The notes under the pieces were generated by a model. It ran no database searches, was not told the origin of the DNA, and saw only the letters and a program-made list of their open reading frames with translations. From positions 62,001 through 126,000 of the forward strand of contig DASXVA010000011.1 in NCBI GenBank assembly GCA_036504515.1: a stretch of 64,000 nucleotides of DNA, read 5' to 3'. Source of the stretch: AWTP1-18 sp036504515 (GTDB taxonomy: Bacteria; Pseudomonadota; Gammaproteobacteria; Burkholderiales; Rhodocyclaceae). Both the position numbers and the translations under genes were made by a program. Below, one piece after another: positions 8,543 through 18,174 of this stretch (position 1 is its first letter; every line of letters starts with the position of its first letter).

Positions 8543-9968
8543 GCAACGCCGTTATTGGTGGTTGCACTTCGCGTTTGATTCCCTCTTGGGGGAAATCCTG
8601 CTCTGGATTTTTTCCCTGCTGCTGTTCCTCTGGGCCCTGTCGGTGGTGATGACCTATCAGGTCGCCAACAGCATTGCCAACCAACCTTACGATGACCAGA
8701 TCGCCAACGACGTGCGAGCCGTGGCGAAACTGGTCACGCTCAACAGGGGCAAGGTCGGTCTTAGCTATCAGGGAGTGGCTCGGGATCTTTTGCGGGCTGA
8801 TACCCAGGATAGGGTGCTCTATCAGGTGATCGGCTTCGATGGCCAATTGGTGGCCGGTGATGCCGATATCCCCTGGCTGGACGTGCCTGAGACCAGCGAT
8901 CTATCCGAGGTCAAGTTTCGTGATGAGGAAATCGCCGGGGATGACTTCCGTGTCGCCTTTGCCTATTTCCCCGTGGCCGACAACGGCAAGTCGGTGCTGG
9001 TGCAGGTGGCCGAAACCCGCAAGAAGCGGCAAGGGCTGGCGGCCAGCATGGTGTCTGGCGTGATCGTGCCCCAGTTTGTCATCGTGCCCCTGGCGGTGTT
9101 GCTGGTCTATCTTGGCCTGGCACGGGGGATTACGCCGCTGCAGCGTTTGCAGCAGGAGCTGCGTCGGCGTCGGGCGTCGGATCTTTCCCCGGTCAGCACT
9201 CAGGGTATTCCCGAAGAAATCCGGCCTTTGATTGAATCCATGAACGGCGTCATGAAACGGCTGGACGACAACCTGTTCGCCCAACGACGCTTCATTGCCG
9301 ATGCCGCCCATCAGCTCAAGACGCCTTTGACCGGTTTGCGCACTCAGACCGAAATCGCTCTACGAGAAACGGATCCGGAGGCCTTGCATCGCATTCTGCG
9401 CAATGTGTCGGTGGGGGCGGAGCGGCTTTCTCATTTAACCCAGCAATTGCTTTCCTTGGCCCGGGCGGAAGCCACGACGGAACAAGCAGGTCAGTTTGTC
9501 TCTCTCGATGTTCGCGAAGTGGCTCGTTCCGTTGCCGAGGAATGTGCGGACAGGGCCCTGGAGAAGAGCATTGACCTGGGCTATGAAGAGCGGGAAACCC
9601 CGGTGCTGATCGTGGGCAGCAACTTCCTGCTGCGGGAGGTACTGGGTAATCTGTTGGACAACGCCTTGAAGTACACCCCTCGGGGCGGGCAAGTCACCCT
9701 GCGTGTCTCGCAACTGGATTGCGCTCTGATCGAAGTGGAAGACTCCGGGCCCGGTGTGCCGGTTGAAGAGCGGGAGCAGGTGTTCGACCGCTTTTACCGT
9801 GGCTTGCCCATGGCTGAGACGGAAGGTAGCGGTCTTGGCCTGGCCATTGTGCGGGAATTGGTGGAACTTCACGGTGGCAAGGTTGTACTGGATGCGCCGG
9901 TTTCCCATCCCGGAACCCTGGTGACGGTCACCCTTCCTCTGGCAATGATTCCTGAAAGTGGGCCGTGA
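8535..9968 (+). CDS. Sensor histidine kinase, TctE-like
   Basis: The 477-residue inner-membrane kinase has a helix at about 20-40 and a periplasmic 2CSK_N-type sensor domain at about 45-165. A second helix at 175-196 leads to a HAMP region. The dimerisation/phospho-acceptor helix has H259 in DAAHQLKTPL, and the catalytic domain has N-box (NLLDNALKY), G1 (DSGPGV) and GSGLGLAIV. This architecture is that of TctE/QseC-type kinases, which often sense carboxylates. Start ATG 8535 overlaps the regulator gene. The stop shares a GTGA overlap with the next transporter gene, which argues that the three products work together. Confidence 0.9.
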   Translation: MPEQRRYWWLHFAFDSLLGEILLWIFSLLLFLWALSVVMTYQVANSIANQPYDDQIANDVRAVAKLVTLNRGKVGLSYQGVARDLLRADTQDRVLYQVIGFDGQLVAGDADIPWLDVPETSDLSEVKFRDEEIAGDDFRVAFAYFPVADNGKSVLVQVAETRKKRQGLAASMVSGVIVPQFVIVPLAVLLVYLGLARGITPLQRLQQELRRRRASDLSPVSTQGIPEEIRPLIESMNGVMKRLDDNLFAQRRFIADAAHQLKTPLTGLRTQTEIALRETDPEALHRILRNVSVGAERLSHLTQQLLSLARAEATTEQAGQFVSLDVREVARSVAEECADRALEKSIDLGYEERETPVLIVGSNFLLREVLGNLLDNALKYTPRGGQVTLRVSQLDCALIEVEDSGPGVPVEEREQVFDRFYRGLPMAETEGSGLGLAIVRELVELHGGKVVLDAPVSHPGTLVTVTLPLAMIPESGP

Positions 9969-11653
9969 CCGACGTATCCCACACTGATATTCCCGCCCGG
10001 GGCTTTTGGGGGCGCTGGCGCGGAAACTTCAACAGCAGCCAGCGGCGCGTCATCATCGCCTCGTCTCTGGGTACCGTCTTTGAGTGGTACGACTTCTATC
10101 TTTACGGCTCCCTGGCCAGCATTATCAGCAAACAGTTTTTTGCCGGGGTAAATGAAACCACGGCTTTCATCTTTGCCTTGCTGGCCTTTGCCGCCGGCTT
10201 TGCTGTGCGCCCCCTGGGGGCGATTGTCTTTGGCCGTCTGGGCGACCTGATCGGGCGCAAGTACACCTTCCTGGTCACCATCCTGATCATGGGCTTGTCC
10301 ACGGCAGTGGTGGGTATGTTGCCCACCTATCACCAGATTGGAATAGCGGCCCCCATCATCCTGATTACTTTGCGCCTGATGCAGGGGTTGGCGTTGGGGG
10401 GCGAGTACGGTGGGGCTGCCACCTATGTGGCTGAGCATGCGCCACCGGGCAAGCGGGGCCTGTTCACCAGTTTCATTCAGTCCACCGCAACGGTGGGCTT
10501 ACTGTTTTCTTTGCTGGTCATTCTGGTTTGCCGAACCTGGCTGGGCAAGGATTTTGACGAGTGGGGCTGGCGCATCCCCTTCCTCATTTCCATTTTGCTG
10601 CTGATCGTTTCGATCTATATCCGCATGCAGCTCAATGAGTCCCCCGTCTTTCAGAAAATGAAGGACGAGGGCAAGTCTTCCCGGGCGCCCCTGACGGAGT
10701 CCTTTGCCCATTGGGGCAATCTCAAAGTGGTCATTCTGGTGATGCTGGGGGGGACGGCGGGGCAGGCGGTGGTCTGGTACACCGGACACTTTTACGCACT
10801 GTTTTTTCTGTTGCAGGCCCTCAAACTTGATCCGCAAACCGCCAATCTGTTGATGGCCGGGGCGCTGGTCATCGGTACACCGTTCTATGTGTTGTTCGGT
10901 TCTCTTTCGGACCGGATTGGGCGTAAGCCCATCATCATGGCGGGCTGCATCATTGCTGCGGCGACCTACTTCCCCATTTTCAAGGCGCTGACCGAGTACG
11001 CTAACCCGGCCATTTTCAAGGCACAGCAACTCAATCCGGTCGTCGTTATCGCTGATCCTAAACTGTGCTCCATCCAGTTCGACCCCGTGGGCAAGGCCCG
11101 CTTTCTGAGCGATTGCGATATTGCCAAGGCCTGGTTGGCGAAAAAGGCGATTCCTTACAGTCTTCGGGTCGCTCCGGCGGGAACCCGGGCCGTGGTGTGG
11201 GTCGGCAGCGAGAAAATTGTCGGCTTTGACGGGGGTACCGTGGCGCCGGATCAATTCAAGTTCCGCTATGCCGAATTTGACAAAACCATGACAAGCGTCA
11301 TCCGACAGGCGGGTTATCCCTCCCGGGCCGATCCGGCCCAGATCAATATTCCCGTCGTCCTTGGCTTGCTGTCCCTGCTCGTCATTTACGTCACCATGGT
11401 GTACGGGCCCATCGCTGCCTGGCTGGTGGAACTGTTCCCGGCGCGCATCCGCTATACCTCCCTTTCCCTTCCCTACCATATCGGAAATGGCTGGTTTGGT
11501 GGCTTTTTGCCCACGGTGGCTTTTGCTATGGTGGCGGCGACAGGGGATATCTACTACGGGCTCTGGTACCCGGTGGTTATAGCCCTGGTAACGGTCGGGA
11601 TAGGTACTTTCTTCCTGCCGGAAACCAAAGATCGCGAAATTCACCACGTCTGA
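9965..11653 (+). CDS. MFS transporter, metabolite:H+ symporter family, with a large extra loop
   Basis: The 562-residue protein starts at GTG 9965, overlapping the kinase stop by 4 bases. The EWYDFYLYG motif in helix 1, GRLGDLIGRK in loop 2-3 and LALGGEYGG in helix 5 place it in the MHS (ShiA/ProP-like) branch of the major facilitator superfamily. MHS proteins are usually about 430-450 residues. Here about 115 additional residues (roughly 343-460) lie between helices 9 and 10, in a loop predicted to face the periplasm, with two cysteines (368 and 384). The substrate is unknown; linkage to a TctDE-like system suggests an organic acid. Confidence 0.87.
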   Translation: MTDVSHTDIPARGFWGRWRGNFNSSQRRVIIASSLGTVFEWYDFYLYGSLASIISKQFFAGVNETTAFIFALLAFAAGFAVRPLGAIVFGRLGDLIGRKYTFLVTILIMGLSTAVVGMLPTYHQIGIAAPIILITLRLMQGLALGGEYGGAATYVAEHAPPGKRGLFTSFIQSTATVGLLFSLLVILVCRTWLGKDFDEWGWRIPFLISILLLIVSIYIRMQLNESPVFQKMKDEGKSSRAPLTESFAHWGNLKVVILVMLGGTAGQAVVWYTGHFYALFFLLQALKLDPQTANLLMAGALVIGTPFYVLFGSLSDRIGRKPIIMAGCIIAAATYFPIFKALTEYANPAIFKAQQLNPVVVIADPKLCSIQFDPVGKARFLSDCDIAKAWLAKKAIPYSLRVAPAGTRAVVWVGSEKIVGFDGGTVAPDQFKFRYAEFDKTMTSVIRQAGYPSRADPAQINIPVVLGLLSLLVIYVTMVYGPIAAWLVELFPARIRYTSLSLPYHIGNGWFGGFLPTVAFAMVAATGDIYYGLWYPVVIALVTVGIGTFFLPETKDREIHHV

Positions 11654-11897
11654 ATTCCAACGGCGTATAACCTGCAGGCAGTTGTCGGTAGCAAATGCTG
11701 CGCTGCAACCATAGCTTAGTGTCTTGTCCGTAAAAAAATTGCATAACGGCTGTAAGCAAATAGTCAGAACTAATTATTAGACTCCTAAAATGTTGAGGTG
11801 GAGAATCGTTAGGTTCAATCCATCGCTACACCCGAGGAGTCGTGCTGAAGCATGCTTAAGCCGATCACCGAAGTTTCAAACCGGAAGGAGAGACAAC

Positions 11898-12203
11898 ATG
11901 CAGGAAGACTTGGTACAAAAAGTCAAAAGTAATCCCACTTATCAAGAGCTCAAAGCCAAGCGCAGTTCCTTTGGCTGGGTGCTTACCATCATCATGCTTG
12001 TGGCTTATTACGGCTATATCGCCGTGATCGCCTTTGACAAGGAGTTGTTTGCGCAAAAAACCGGTGAAGGTGTCATGACCCTGGGGATTCCCGTGGGCGT
12101 GGGCCTGATCTTTTTCACGGTCATCATTACTGGTCTGTACGTTCGTCGTGCCAACACCGAGTTCGACGAATTGACCGCCAAGCTGCTGAAGGAGATCAAA
12201 TAA
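11898..12203 (+). CDS. yjcH: DUF485 small membrane protein YjcH
   Basis: The 101-residue protein has two membrane helices (about 26-45 and 60-82) and the DUF485 pattern: a short N-terminal helix, FGWVL, and YVRRANTEFD after helix 2. DUF485 proteins accompany the acetate permease ActP and are thought to assist it. AAGGAG lies 9-14 bases before ATG 11898. The stop TAA overlaps the actP start by one base (TAATG), so translation is coupled. The preceding 244-base gap carries the operon promoter, which I cannot define precisely. Confidence 0.9.
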   Translation: MQEDLVQKVKSNPTYQELKAKRSSFGWVLTIIMLVAYYGYIAVIAFDKELFAQKTGEGVMTLGIPVGVGLIFFTVIITGLYVRRANTEFDELTAKLLKEIK

Positions 12204-13966
12204 TGCGTCGACTGATTCAACTTCTGGCTCCCCTGTTTATGTGGGCGGCTACTAACCCTGTACTGGCTGCTGCCCTGGAAGGCCAAGCTGAAAAGCAGGC
12301 CACCAACTGGACAGCCATCACAATGTTCGCTGTCTTTGTTGCCGGCACGCTTTACATCACCAAGTGGGCCGCCTCCAAGACCAAGACTGCAGCTGACTTC
12401 TACACCGCCGGTGGCGGCATTACTGGTTTCCAGAATGGCCTGGCCATTGCTGGTGACTACATGTCTGCAGCTTCCTTCCTGGGTATTTCTGCTGCTGTGT
12501 TCGCCAACGGCTACGATGGCCTGATCTACTCCATCGGCTTCCTCGTCGGCTGGCCTATCATCATGTTCCTGATGGCCGAGCGTCTGCGTAACCTGGGCAA
12601 ATTTACTTTTGCCGACGTTGCTGCTTACCGCTTCGAGCAAGGTCGTATCCGTTCCCTGGCCGCTTCTGGCACCTTGGTGACTGTGTGCTTCTATCTGATC
12701 GCTCAGATGGTGGGTGCCGGTCAGTTGATCAAGCTGCTGTTCGGTCTGGAGTACTGGATCGCTGTGGTGATCGTGGGTGCTCTGATGATGGTCTACGTGC
12801 TCTTCGGCGGTATGACTGCCACGACTTGGGTACAGATCATCAAGGCCTGCTTGCTGCTTGCTGGTGCTTCCTTCATGGTGTTCATGGTGTTGGCCCAGTT
12901 CGGCTTCAGCCCTGAAGCCCTGTTTGCCAAGGCTGTTGAAATCAAGTCTGCCGCTGCGGCCAAAGGCCTGATTGCTGAGGCGGTGAAGGCGGGGGCGGAT
13001 CCAGTTGTTGCGGCAACCAGTGTTGCGGCGGCGGCAGCTGCCAAGGGTCAGTCCATTATGGCTCCCGGCTCCTTCGTGAAGGATCCCATCTCTGCCATCT
13101 CCTTCGGTATGGCTCTGATGTTCGGTACTGCTGGTCTGCCCCACATCCTGATGCGCTTCTTCACCGTTCCTGATGCCAAAGAAGCACGGAAGTCAGTTTT
13201 CTGGGCCACTACCTGGATCGGCTACTTCTACCTGCTGACTTTCATCATCGGTTTCGGCGCCATTGTGCTGGTTTCCACCAACCCCGAGTTCCTTGACACC
13301 GTCAAGGGCGGTTTGAAGGGCGGCGGCAACATGGCAGCTATCCACCTGGCCAACGCTGTGGGCGGCAACATCTTCCTCGGCTTCATCTCTGCCGTGGCAT
13401 TTGCAACCATCCTCGCCGTGGTGTCTGGTCTGACGCTGTCCGGTGCTTCTGCTGTATCCCATGACTTGTACGCTTCCGTATGGCGTCATGGCAAAGTGGA
13501 TAGTGCTACCGAAATGCGTGTGTCCAAGATGACCACCATTGGCCTCGGTATCATCGCCGTGGTGCTGGGTATTGCCTTCGAAAAGCAAAACATCGCTTTC
13601 ATGGTGTCCCTGGCCTTCGCCATCGCAGCCTCAGCTAACTTCCCTGTGTTGTTGCTGTCCATCCTGTGGCGTGGTGTGACGACTCGCGGTGCCTTCATCG
13701 GCGGTTTCCTGGGTCTGATTACTGCCGTGGTTCTGACTGTGCTATCCGATTCCATCTGGGTAGCTGTGATGGGTAACCCCAAGGGTAGCGCTCCGTTCCC
13801 CTACACATCTCCCGCTCTGTTCTCCATGACTGCCGGCTTCGTTGGCATCTGGCTGTTCTCCATCACGGACAACAGCGAACGGGGTGCGATTGACCGCGCT
13901 GGTTTCGAAGCTCAGCAAGTTCGTTCCGAAACTGGTATCGGTGCTTCCGGCGCATCCGGTCACTGA
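12203..13966 (+). CDS. actP: Cation/acetate symporter ActP
   Basis: This sodium:solute symporter of 587 residues imports acetate and related short carboxylates. It has an N-terminal signal-like segment (1-24) and conserved SSS-family blocks such as FYTAGGGITGFQNGLAIAGDYMSAASFLG and a helix ending FTFADVAAYR. E. coli ActP has 549 residues; the excess here is mostly an Ala-rich stretch at about 240-287 between two membrane segments. Codon use is noticeably more uniform (CTG, GGC/GGT, TCC) than in neighbours, suggesting high expression. It forms an operon with yjcH and ends at a strong terminator. Confidence 0.93.
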   Translation: MRRLIQLLAPLFMWAATNPVLAAALEGQAEKQATNWTAITMFAVFVAGTLYITKWAASKTKTAADFYTAGGGITGFQNGLAIAGDYMSAASFLGISAAVFANGYDGLIYSIGFLVGWPIIMFLMAERLRNLGKFTFADVAAYRFEQGRIRSLAASGTLVTVCFYLIAQMVGAGQLIKLLFGLEYWIAVVIVGALMMVYVLFGGMTATTWVQIIKACLLLAGASFMVFMVLAQFGFSPEALFAKAVEIKSAAAAKGLIAEAVKAGADPVVAATSVAAAAAAKGQSIMAPGSFVKDPISAISFGMALMFGTAGLPHILMRFFTVPDAKEARKSVFWATTWIGYFYLLTFIIGFGAIVLVSTNPEFLDTVKGGLKGGGNMAAIHLANAVGGNIFLGFISAVAFATILAVVSGLTLSGASAVSHDLYASVWRHGKVDSATEMRVSKMTTIGLGIIAVVLGIAFEKQNIAFMVSLAFAIAASANFPVLLLSILWRGVTTRGAFIGGFLGLITAVVLTVLSDSIWVAVMGNPKGSAPFPYTSPALFSMTAGFVGIWLFSITDNSERGAIDRAGFEAQQVRSETGIGASGASGH

Positions 13967-14000
13967 TGCAAACCGGCCACCTTCAGGTGGTCCGGCAGCA

Positions 14001-14031
14001 AAAAGCCCTGGGGATTCCCAGGGCTTTTTTT
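14001..14031 (+). terminator. Intrinsic terminator of yjcH-actP
   Basis: An 8-bp GC-rich stem GCCCTGGG/CCCAGGGC (14005-14012/14017-14024) is extended by A/T pairs and followed by seven T. It begins about 35 bases after the actP stop. Confidence 0.9.
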
Positions 14032-14299
14032 ATTTCTGCGAAACGGCTGCGGCATCAAGATGAAAAACAATGTCAGCCTCTTGAAGGTGCATGCTCACTA
14101 CACTGCTTAGCTCGACCTTGGGAAGCAATAATGCCTGTGTAGAATGAATCAGGGCCGCTAGGCCTGTTTCCTTTTCTCCTTACCTGCCCATGCTGAAAAT
14201 GCTTAGACGAAATCGATTCCGCCTCGGCATTTCTTGCCCTAATAAAGTCGCATTGACAGCTCGGCTTGCTCCCGGCGAGTCATCAGCGCTTGCTTGGAA

Positions 14300-15634
14300 A
14301 TGATCTCTACTCACGCGTCAAGCGCAGGACTGATTGCCTGCCACGAGTGCGATTTACTTTTGCGGGATCCTCTACCACGCCACGCTCCCCGTTCTACATC
14401 AGGCGCATTGCCCCGAGTTGCTGAAGTACTCTGTCCCCGTTGTGGCGCAAGAATCTATCGAGCCAGTCATGCCAGTCTCAACCAAGCGCTGGCCTTGGTA
14501 TTGGCCGCTGCTATTGTTTTTCTGATCGCCAACGCTTTCCCCATTGCCAGCATTGATGCGCAAGGGCACAACAACGACACAACTTTGCTGGGGGCCGTAC
14601 GCCTGCTCTGGCAGCAGGACATGGCCCTGATAGCCATTCTGGTTTGTGTCACGACGGTCATTATTCCGGCCTTGGAGTTACTTGTTTTTGGCACCGTGTT
14701 GTTGTTCCTGCGCCTAGGGCATCCCCTCGATTCCCTGCGGCGCTTACCTTGGGTATTGCGTATGGTGCTGCACACTCGCCCTTGGAGCATGATCGAAGTA
14801 TTCATGCTGGGTGTGTTGGTGTCGCTGGTGAAGCTCTCCCATTTGGCCAGCCTGACACCTGGGATTGCTCTCTGGGCCTACGCTGTATTGATGCTGCTTC
14901 TGGCAGCCCTTTCAAATAGCGTCAATACTCGCAAGCTTTGGGCTGCCTTGCCTTTTCAGCAAGTGCCCAGGACAGAAGAAGCAACGCTGCCCGTCATGGC
15001 CGGAAGAGAGCCGACAGCCGCAAGTCAAGGATGGATTTCGTGCCATGTATGCGGCCTGCTCACCCCTCGTACTTCTCAGCATCAGGCATGTCCTCGTTGT
15101 GCCGCACCATTGCACACGCGAATACCCTCAAGCTTGACCACAGCCTGGGCGCTGTTGATCGCAGCGGCCATCCTTTTTCTTCCGGCCAATCTTCTTCCCA
15201 TCATGGAAACCGGCTCCATGTTTGGCTTTCAGCGGGATACCATTCTGAGCGGCGTCGTTTTCCTCTGGGAATCGGGCTCCTGGCCCTTGGCTTTGCTCGT
15301 GTTTGTGGCGAGTATCGTCGTGCCCTTGTTCAAGTTGCTGATGTTGGGAGGACTGCTGCTATCGGTCCAGCTTGGCTGGCAAGGACATCGCCACGCCCGT
15401 AGCCGTCTTTACCGAGTGCTGGAGTTCGTGGGGCGGTGGTCCATGCTGGATATTTATGTGGTGACCATGCTGTCTGCGCTGGTGCAAATACAGTCCCTCG
15501 CCACCATTGCTGTGGGTACCGGGGCTGTGGCCTTTGGCGGCGTGGTAGTCCTGACCATGCTGGCGACCCTGCGTTTTGATCCGCGTCTGATCTGGGATGC
15601 GGGTGTTTCTGAGGATAAGTTGAACCATGGCTGA
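14300..15634 (+). CDS. pqiA: Intermembrane transport protein PqiA (paraquat-inducible protein A)
   Basis: The 444-residue inner-membrane protein has two homologous halves, each with a rubredoxin-like zinc-ribbon segment (CHEC and CPRC in the first half, CHVC and CPRC in the second) followed by four membrane helices containing the PNRWSM-like motifs (RPWSMIEV and GRWSMLDIYV). This is the PqiA/YebS (LetA) family, which works with an MCE protein to move lipids between the membranes. I use ATG 14300; a TTG two codons upstream is possible. It overlaps pqiB by 8 bases. The pqiABC set lies between actP and the chemoreceptor gene with its own promoter region at 14032-14299. Confidence 0.92.
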   Translation: MISTHASSAGLIACHECDLLLRDPLPRHAPRSTSGALPRVAEVLCPRCGARIYRASHASLNQALALVLAAAIVFLIANAFPIASIDAQGHNNDTTLLGAVRLLWQQDMALIAILVCVTTVIIPALELLVFGTVLLFLRLGHPLDSLRRLPWVLRMVLHTRPWSMIEVFMLGVLVSLVKLSHLASLTPGIALWAYAVLMLLLAALSNSVNTRKLWAALPFQQVPRTEEATLPVMAGREPTAASQGWISCHVCGLLTPRTSQHQACPRCAAPLHTRIPSSLTTAWALLIAAAILFLPANLLPIMETGSMFGFQRDTILSGVVFLWESGSWPLALLVFVASIVVPLFKLLMLGGLLLSVQLGWQGHRHARSRLYRVLEFVGRWSMLDIYVVTMLSALVQIQSLATIAVGTGAVAFGGVVVLTMLATLRFDPRLIWDAGVSEDKLNHG

Positions 15635-17264
15635 GTTGCCCGACCTTCCTGAAGCCCATGTCAAAAATCGTGGCGGTTTTCGTTTCGATCTGATCTGGCT
15701 GGTGCCGCTGATCGCCGCCCTGATTGGCGGTTGGCTAGTGGTAAAGACTGTCCTGGAACGGGGCCCGACTGTGACAATTAGCTTTCAGTCTGCCGAAGGA
15801 TTGGAAGCAGGGAAAACGCACATCAGCTACAAAGACGTGAAAATCGGTCTGGTGAAGAAGGTCAGTTTGTCCAGTGACCGCAGTCGGGTCGAGGTGACTG
15901 CCGAATTCACCCGCGATGCCATTCCTCTGCTGGTGGAGGATTCCCGCTTCTGGGTGGTACGCCCCCGGTTTTCCGGCGGGCAGTTGAGTGGGATAAGTAC
16001 CCTGCTGGCTGGCGGGCATATCGAGATTGATGCGGGAAAATCCAGCAACCCCAGTCGTGAGTTCACAGGCTTGGAGGTCGCCCCGATCATCACCGGCAAT
16101 CTGCCCGGAAAATCCTTTTTGCTCCACGCCTCCGATCTCGGTTCGGTGGATGTGGGCTCCCCCATTTACTTTCGTCGCCTCAAGGTAGGGCAGGTCGATT
16201 CATTTGAACTGGAAAAAGGTGGTGCCGGTGTCAGCATGAAGATTTTTGTTCAGGCGCCCTACGACCAATACGTTACCCAAGGCAGCCGGTTTTGGAACGC
16301 CAGTGGGATTGATCTGACCATGGATACTAATGGTGTGCGACTGCAAACCCAGTCCCTGACCTCGGTTCTGGTAGGTGGATTGGCCTTTGAAACGCCGCCG
16401 GAAAACAACGGCGGTGGCGACGGCAATGGTGCACCTGCCGAGGCCAATACCCGGTTTCTGCTGTACGCAGATCGCACTGCCGCGATGAAGGCTCCCGATG
16501 GAGAAATGCAGGTGTACCTGCTCAACTTCAAGGATTCTTTGCGGGGGCTGGCCCCGGGCGCTCCTCTCGATTTTCGCGGTATCGTCGTCGGCGAGGTGTT
16601 ATCAACTGGCGTGGAGTACGACCCGGATCGGGACTGGTTCAACTTTCCGGTCTACGTCGCCCTGTATCCGGAGCGGATTCGGGTGGTCCGGCAGAAGGAT
16701 GGGGTCAATAAACCCGGCAGCAAAGCCGATAGACAAATCTCGGATGCGGAGCGGGTGAAGCGTGGTTTGCTCAATGCCATGGTGGATCGTGGTTTTGCCG
16801 CCCAGTTGCGCACAGGAAGTCTGCTGACTGGCCAGTTGTACGTAGCCCTCGATTTCTTCAAGGACGTAAAGAAAGATCCCATAAACCCCAAGCACAATCC
16901 ACCAGAGTTGCCGACGGTACGAGGCGACTTGGAAGACCTGCAGCATTCCCTCAAAGCCATTGTGAAGAGCCTTTCCGGGGTGAAGTTTGACGAGATCGGC
17001 TCGGGTTTACAGCAGACCATGGAGAGCATCAATCTGGTGCTGCGCAGATTTGACAATGAACTGGCGCCGGAGCTGAAAACCAGTCTGCAGGATCTGCAAC
17101 GGACCTTGAACACCGTGGAGAAAACCCTGGCTACCGATTCCCCGGTCATGGTCGATGTACGCGATGCCGCCCATGAAGTATCCCGAGCAGCGCAATCGTT
17201 ACGTTCTTTGGCTGACTTACTTGACCGGCAGCCAGAAGCATTGCTGAAAGGAAAACAGCCATGA
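15627..17264 (+). CDS. pqiB: MCE-domain intermembrane lipid transport protein PqiB
   Basis: The 545-residue protein has one N-terminal membrane helix (about 23-42) and three successive MCE repeats, recognisable by openings such as PTVTISFQSAEGLEAGKT and the later AGAPLDFRGIVVGEV-type strand. A long C-terminal helical region (about 440-535) forms the tube seen in PqiB. Three repeats and this length fit PqiB rather than the seven-repeat LetB/YebT. It spans the periplasm and passes lipids between PqiA in the inner membrane and PqiC in the outer membrane. Its stop overlaps pqiC by 4 bases (ATGA). Confidence 0.93.
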   Translation: MAELPDLPEAHVKNRGGFRFDLIWLVPLIAALIGGWLVVKTVLERGPTVTISFQSAEGLEAGKTHISYKDVKIGLVKKVSLSSDRSRVEVTAEFTRDAIPLLVEDSRFWVVRPRFSGGQLSGISTLLAGGHIEIDAGKSSNPSREFTGLEVAPIITGNLPGKSFLLHASDLGSVDVGSPIYFRRLKVGQVDSFELEKGGAGVSMKIFVQAPYDQYVTQGSRFWNASGIDLTMDTNGVRLQTQSLTSVLVGGLAFETPPENNGGGDGNGAPAEANTRFLLYADRTAAMKAPDGEMQVYLLNFKDSLRGLAPGAPLDFRGIVVGEVLSTGVEYDPDRDWFNFPVYVALYPERIRVVRQKDGVNKPGSKADRQISDAERVKRGLLNAMVDRGFAAQLRTGSLLTGQLYVALDFFKDVKKDPINPKHNPPELPTVRGDLEDLQHSLKAIVKSLSGVKFDEIGSGLQQTMESINLVLRRFDNELAPELKTSLQDLQRTLNTVEKTLATDSPVMVDVRDAAHEVSRAAQSLRSLADLLDRQPEALLKGKQP

Positions 17265-17893
17265 GCACTACTTTGAAGCAAAGGAGCCACCGTCGGATAT
17301 TGACGGCTATTGGGGCTGCCTTAACCCTGATTCTTGGTGCTTGTGGCAGTTCCCCTGCAGTTCGTTATTTCACGCTGCAAGTGCCGACCAATGAACGGGC
17401 AACGGAGCCCTTGGCCGGGGTAGCTGCTGCTTCACGCAGTGTGCAACTGGTCAGCGTGACGGTACCGGAGGCGGTGGATCGGCCTCAATTGGTTCTCCGT
17501 ACGGGGGACAACACCCTGAGCGTGAATGAGCAGGCGCGTTGGGCGGAGCCCTTGAAGAAATCCCTGGCGGGGGCTTTGGCTTCAGAAATGATGCAGGTGC
17601 TCGGTGGAGCCCCCGTTGTCCTGCGCGCCAGCGGAATAGAGGATGCCGCCTGGAAGCTGAGTGTCGATATTCAGCGACTCGATGCCCAAGTGGGCAAGGG
17701 AGTTGTGCTTGAGGCTGTCTGGTCCTTGCGCGACAAGGCTGGTACTAAAACCATTAGCCGCCACAGCGTTATCAAGGAATTGGTAATGGGAGATAACCTA
17801 GAAACCATTGTTGCTGCCGAGTCCCGGGCGGTTGCCCAGCTGGCAGGTGAAATTGCCGTGCTGGTCAATGAACAGGTGGACGCCAGAAGGTAA
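17261..17893 (+). CDS. pqiC: Outer-membrane lipoprotein PqiC
   Basis: The 210-residue lipoprotein has a signal peptide with a lipobox LGAC (C28). The mature part has the PqiC/DUF330 (ABC-type transport auxiliary) pattern: VRYFTLQVP near the start, then a VPEAVDRPQLVLR segment and a late helix rich in Ala. It should anchor the distal end of the PqiB tube at the outer membrane. The ATGA overlap with pqiB shows tight coupling, and a strong terminator follows. Confidence 0.9.
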   Translation: MSTTLKQRSHRRILTAIGAALTLILGACGSSPAVRYFTLQVPTNERATEPLAGVAAASRSVQLVSVTVPEAVDRPQLVLRTGDNTLSVNEQARWAEPLKKSLAGALASEMMQVLGGAPVVLRASGIEDAAWKLSVDIQRLDAQVGKGVVLEAVWSLRDKAGTKTISRHSVIKELVMGDNLETIVAAESRAVAQLAGEIAVLVNEQVDARR

Positions 17894-17971
17894 GGGCTGA
17901 ATATTTAGACCGCAATTTGGTTCGACAGACGTCGCCAATCATTGGCAGCAGCAGTTTTTGTTTGTACGAGC

Positions 17972-18005
17972 AAAAATGGCCTCGAAAATTCGAGGCCATT
18001 TTTTT
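17972..18005 (+). terminator. Intrinsic terminator of pqiABC
   Basis: A 15-bp stem (17972-17986/17989-18003), GC-rich in its centre, ends in a run of T. It lies 79 bases after the pqiC stop. Its A run on the other side makes it potentially bidirectional. Confidence 0.88.
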
Positions 18006-18174
18006 ATGAACAAAAGATAATGGTTTGATTATATTGTTATTTTTTATTTCTTGTTTGTGAAGTTTACCTGTATCTACTTGAATTTTAATGAATCGTTAAG
18101 TCTTTATTAAGCTTGAAGGTATATCCTTAGTACTAGATGGTGACGAGGTGAGATAACTCCGTTGCCTTGGATAA

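Noticed and set aside
10499..11647. Open frame of 382 codons opposite the MHS transporter, including its extra loop
   Set aside because: The plus-strand frame keeps clear transporter helices on both sides of the loop, so the antisense frame is incidental.
11808..11830. tRNA T-loop-like GGTTCAATCC before yjcH
   Set aside because: No pairing T stem, anticodon arm or acceptor stem can be formed around it.
12014..13144. Open frame of 376 codons opposite yjcH-actP
   Set aside because: Antisense shadow caused by the strong codon bias of actP; no ribosome site or motif.
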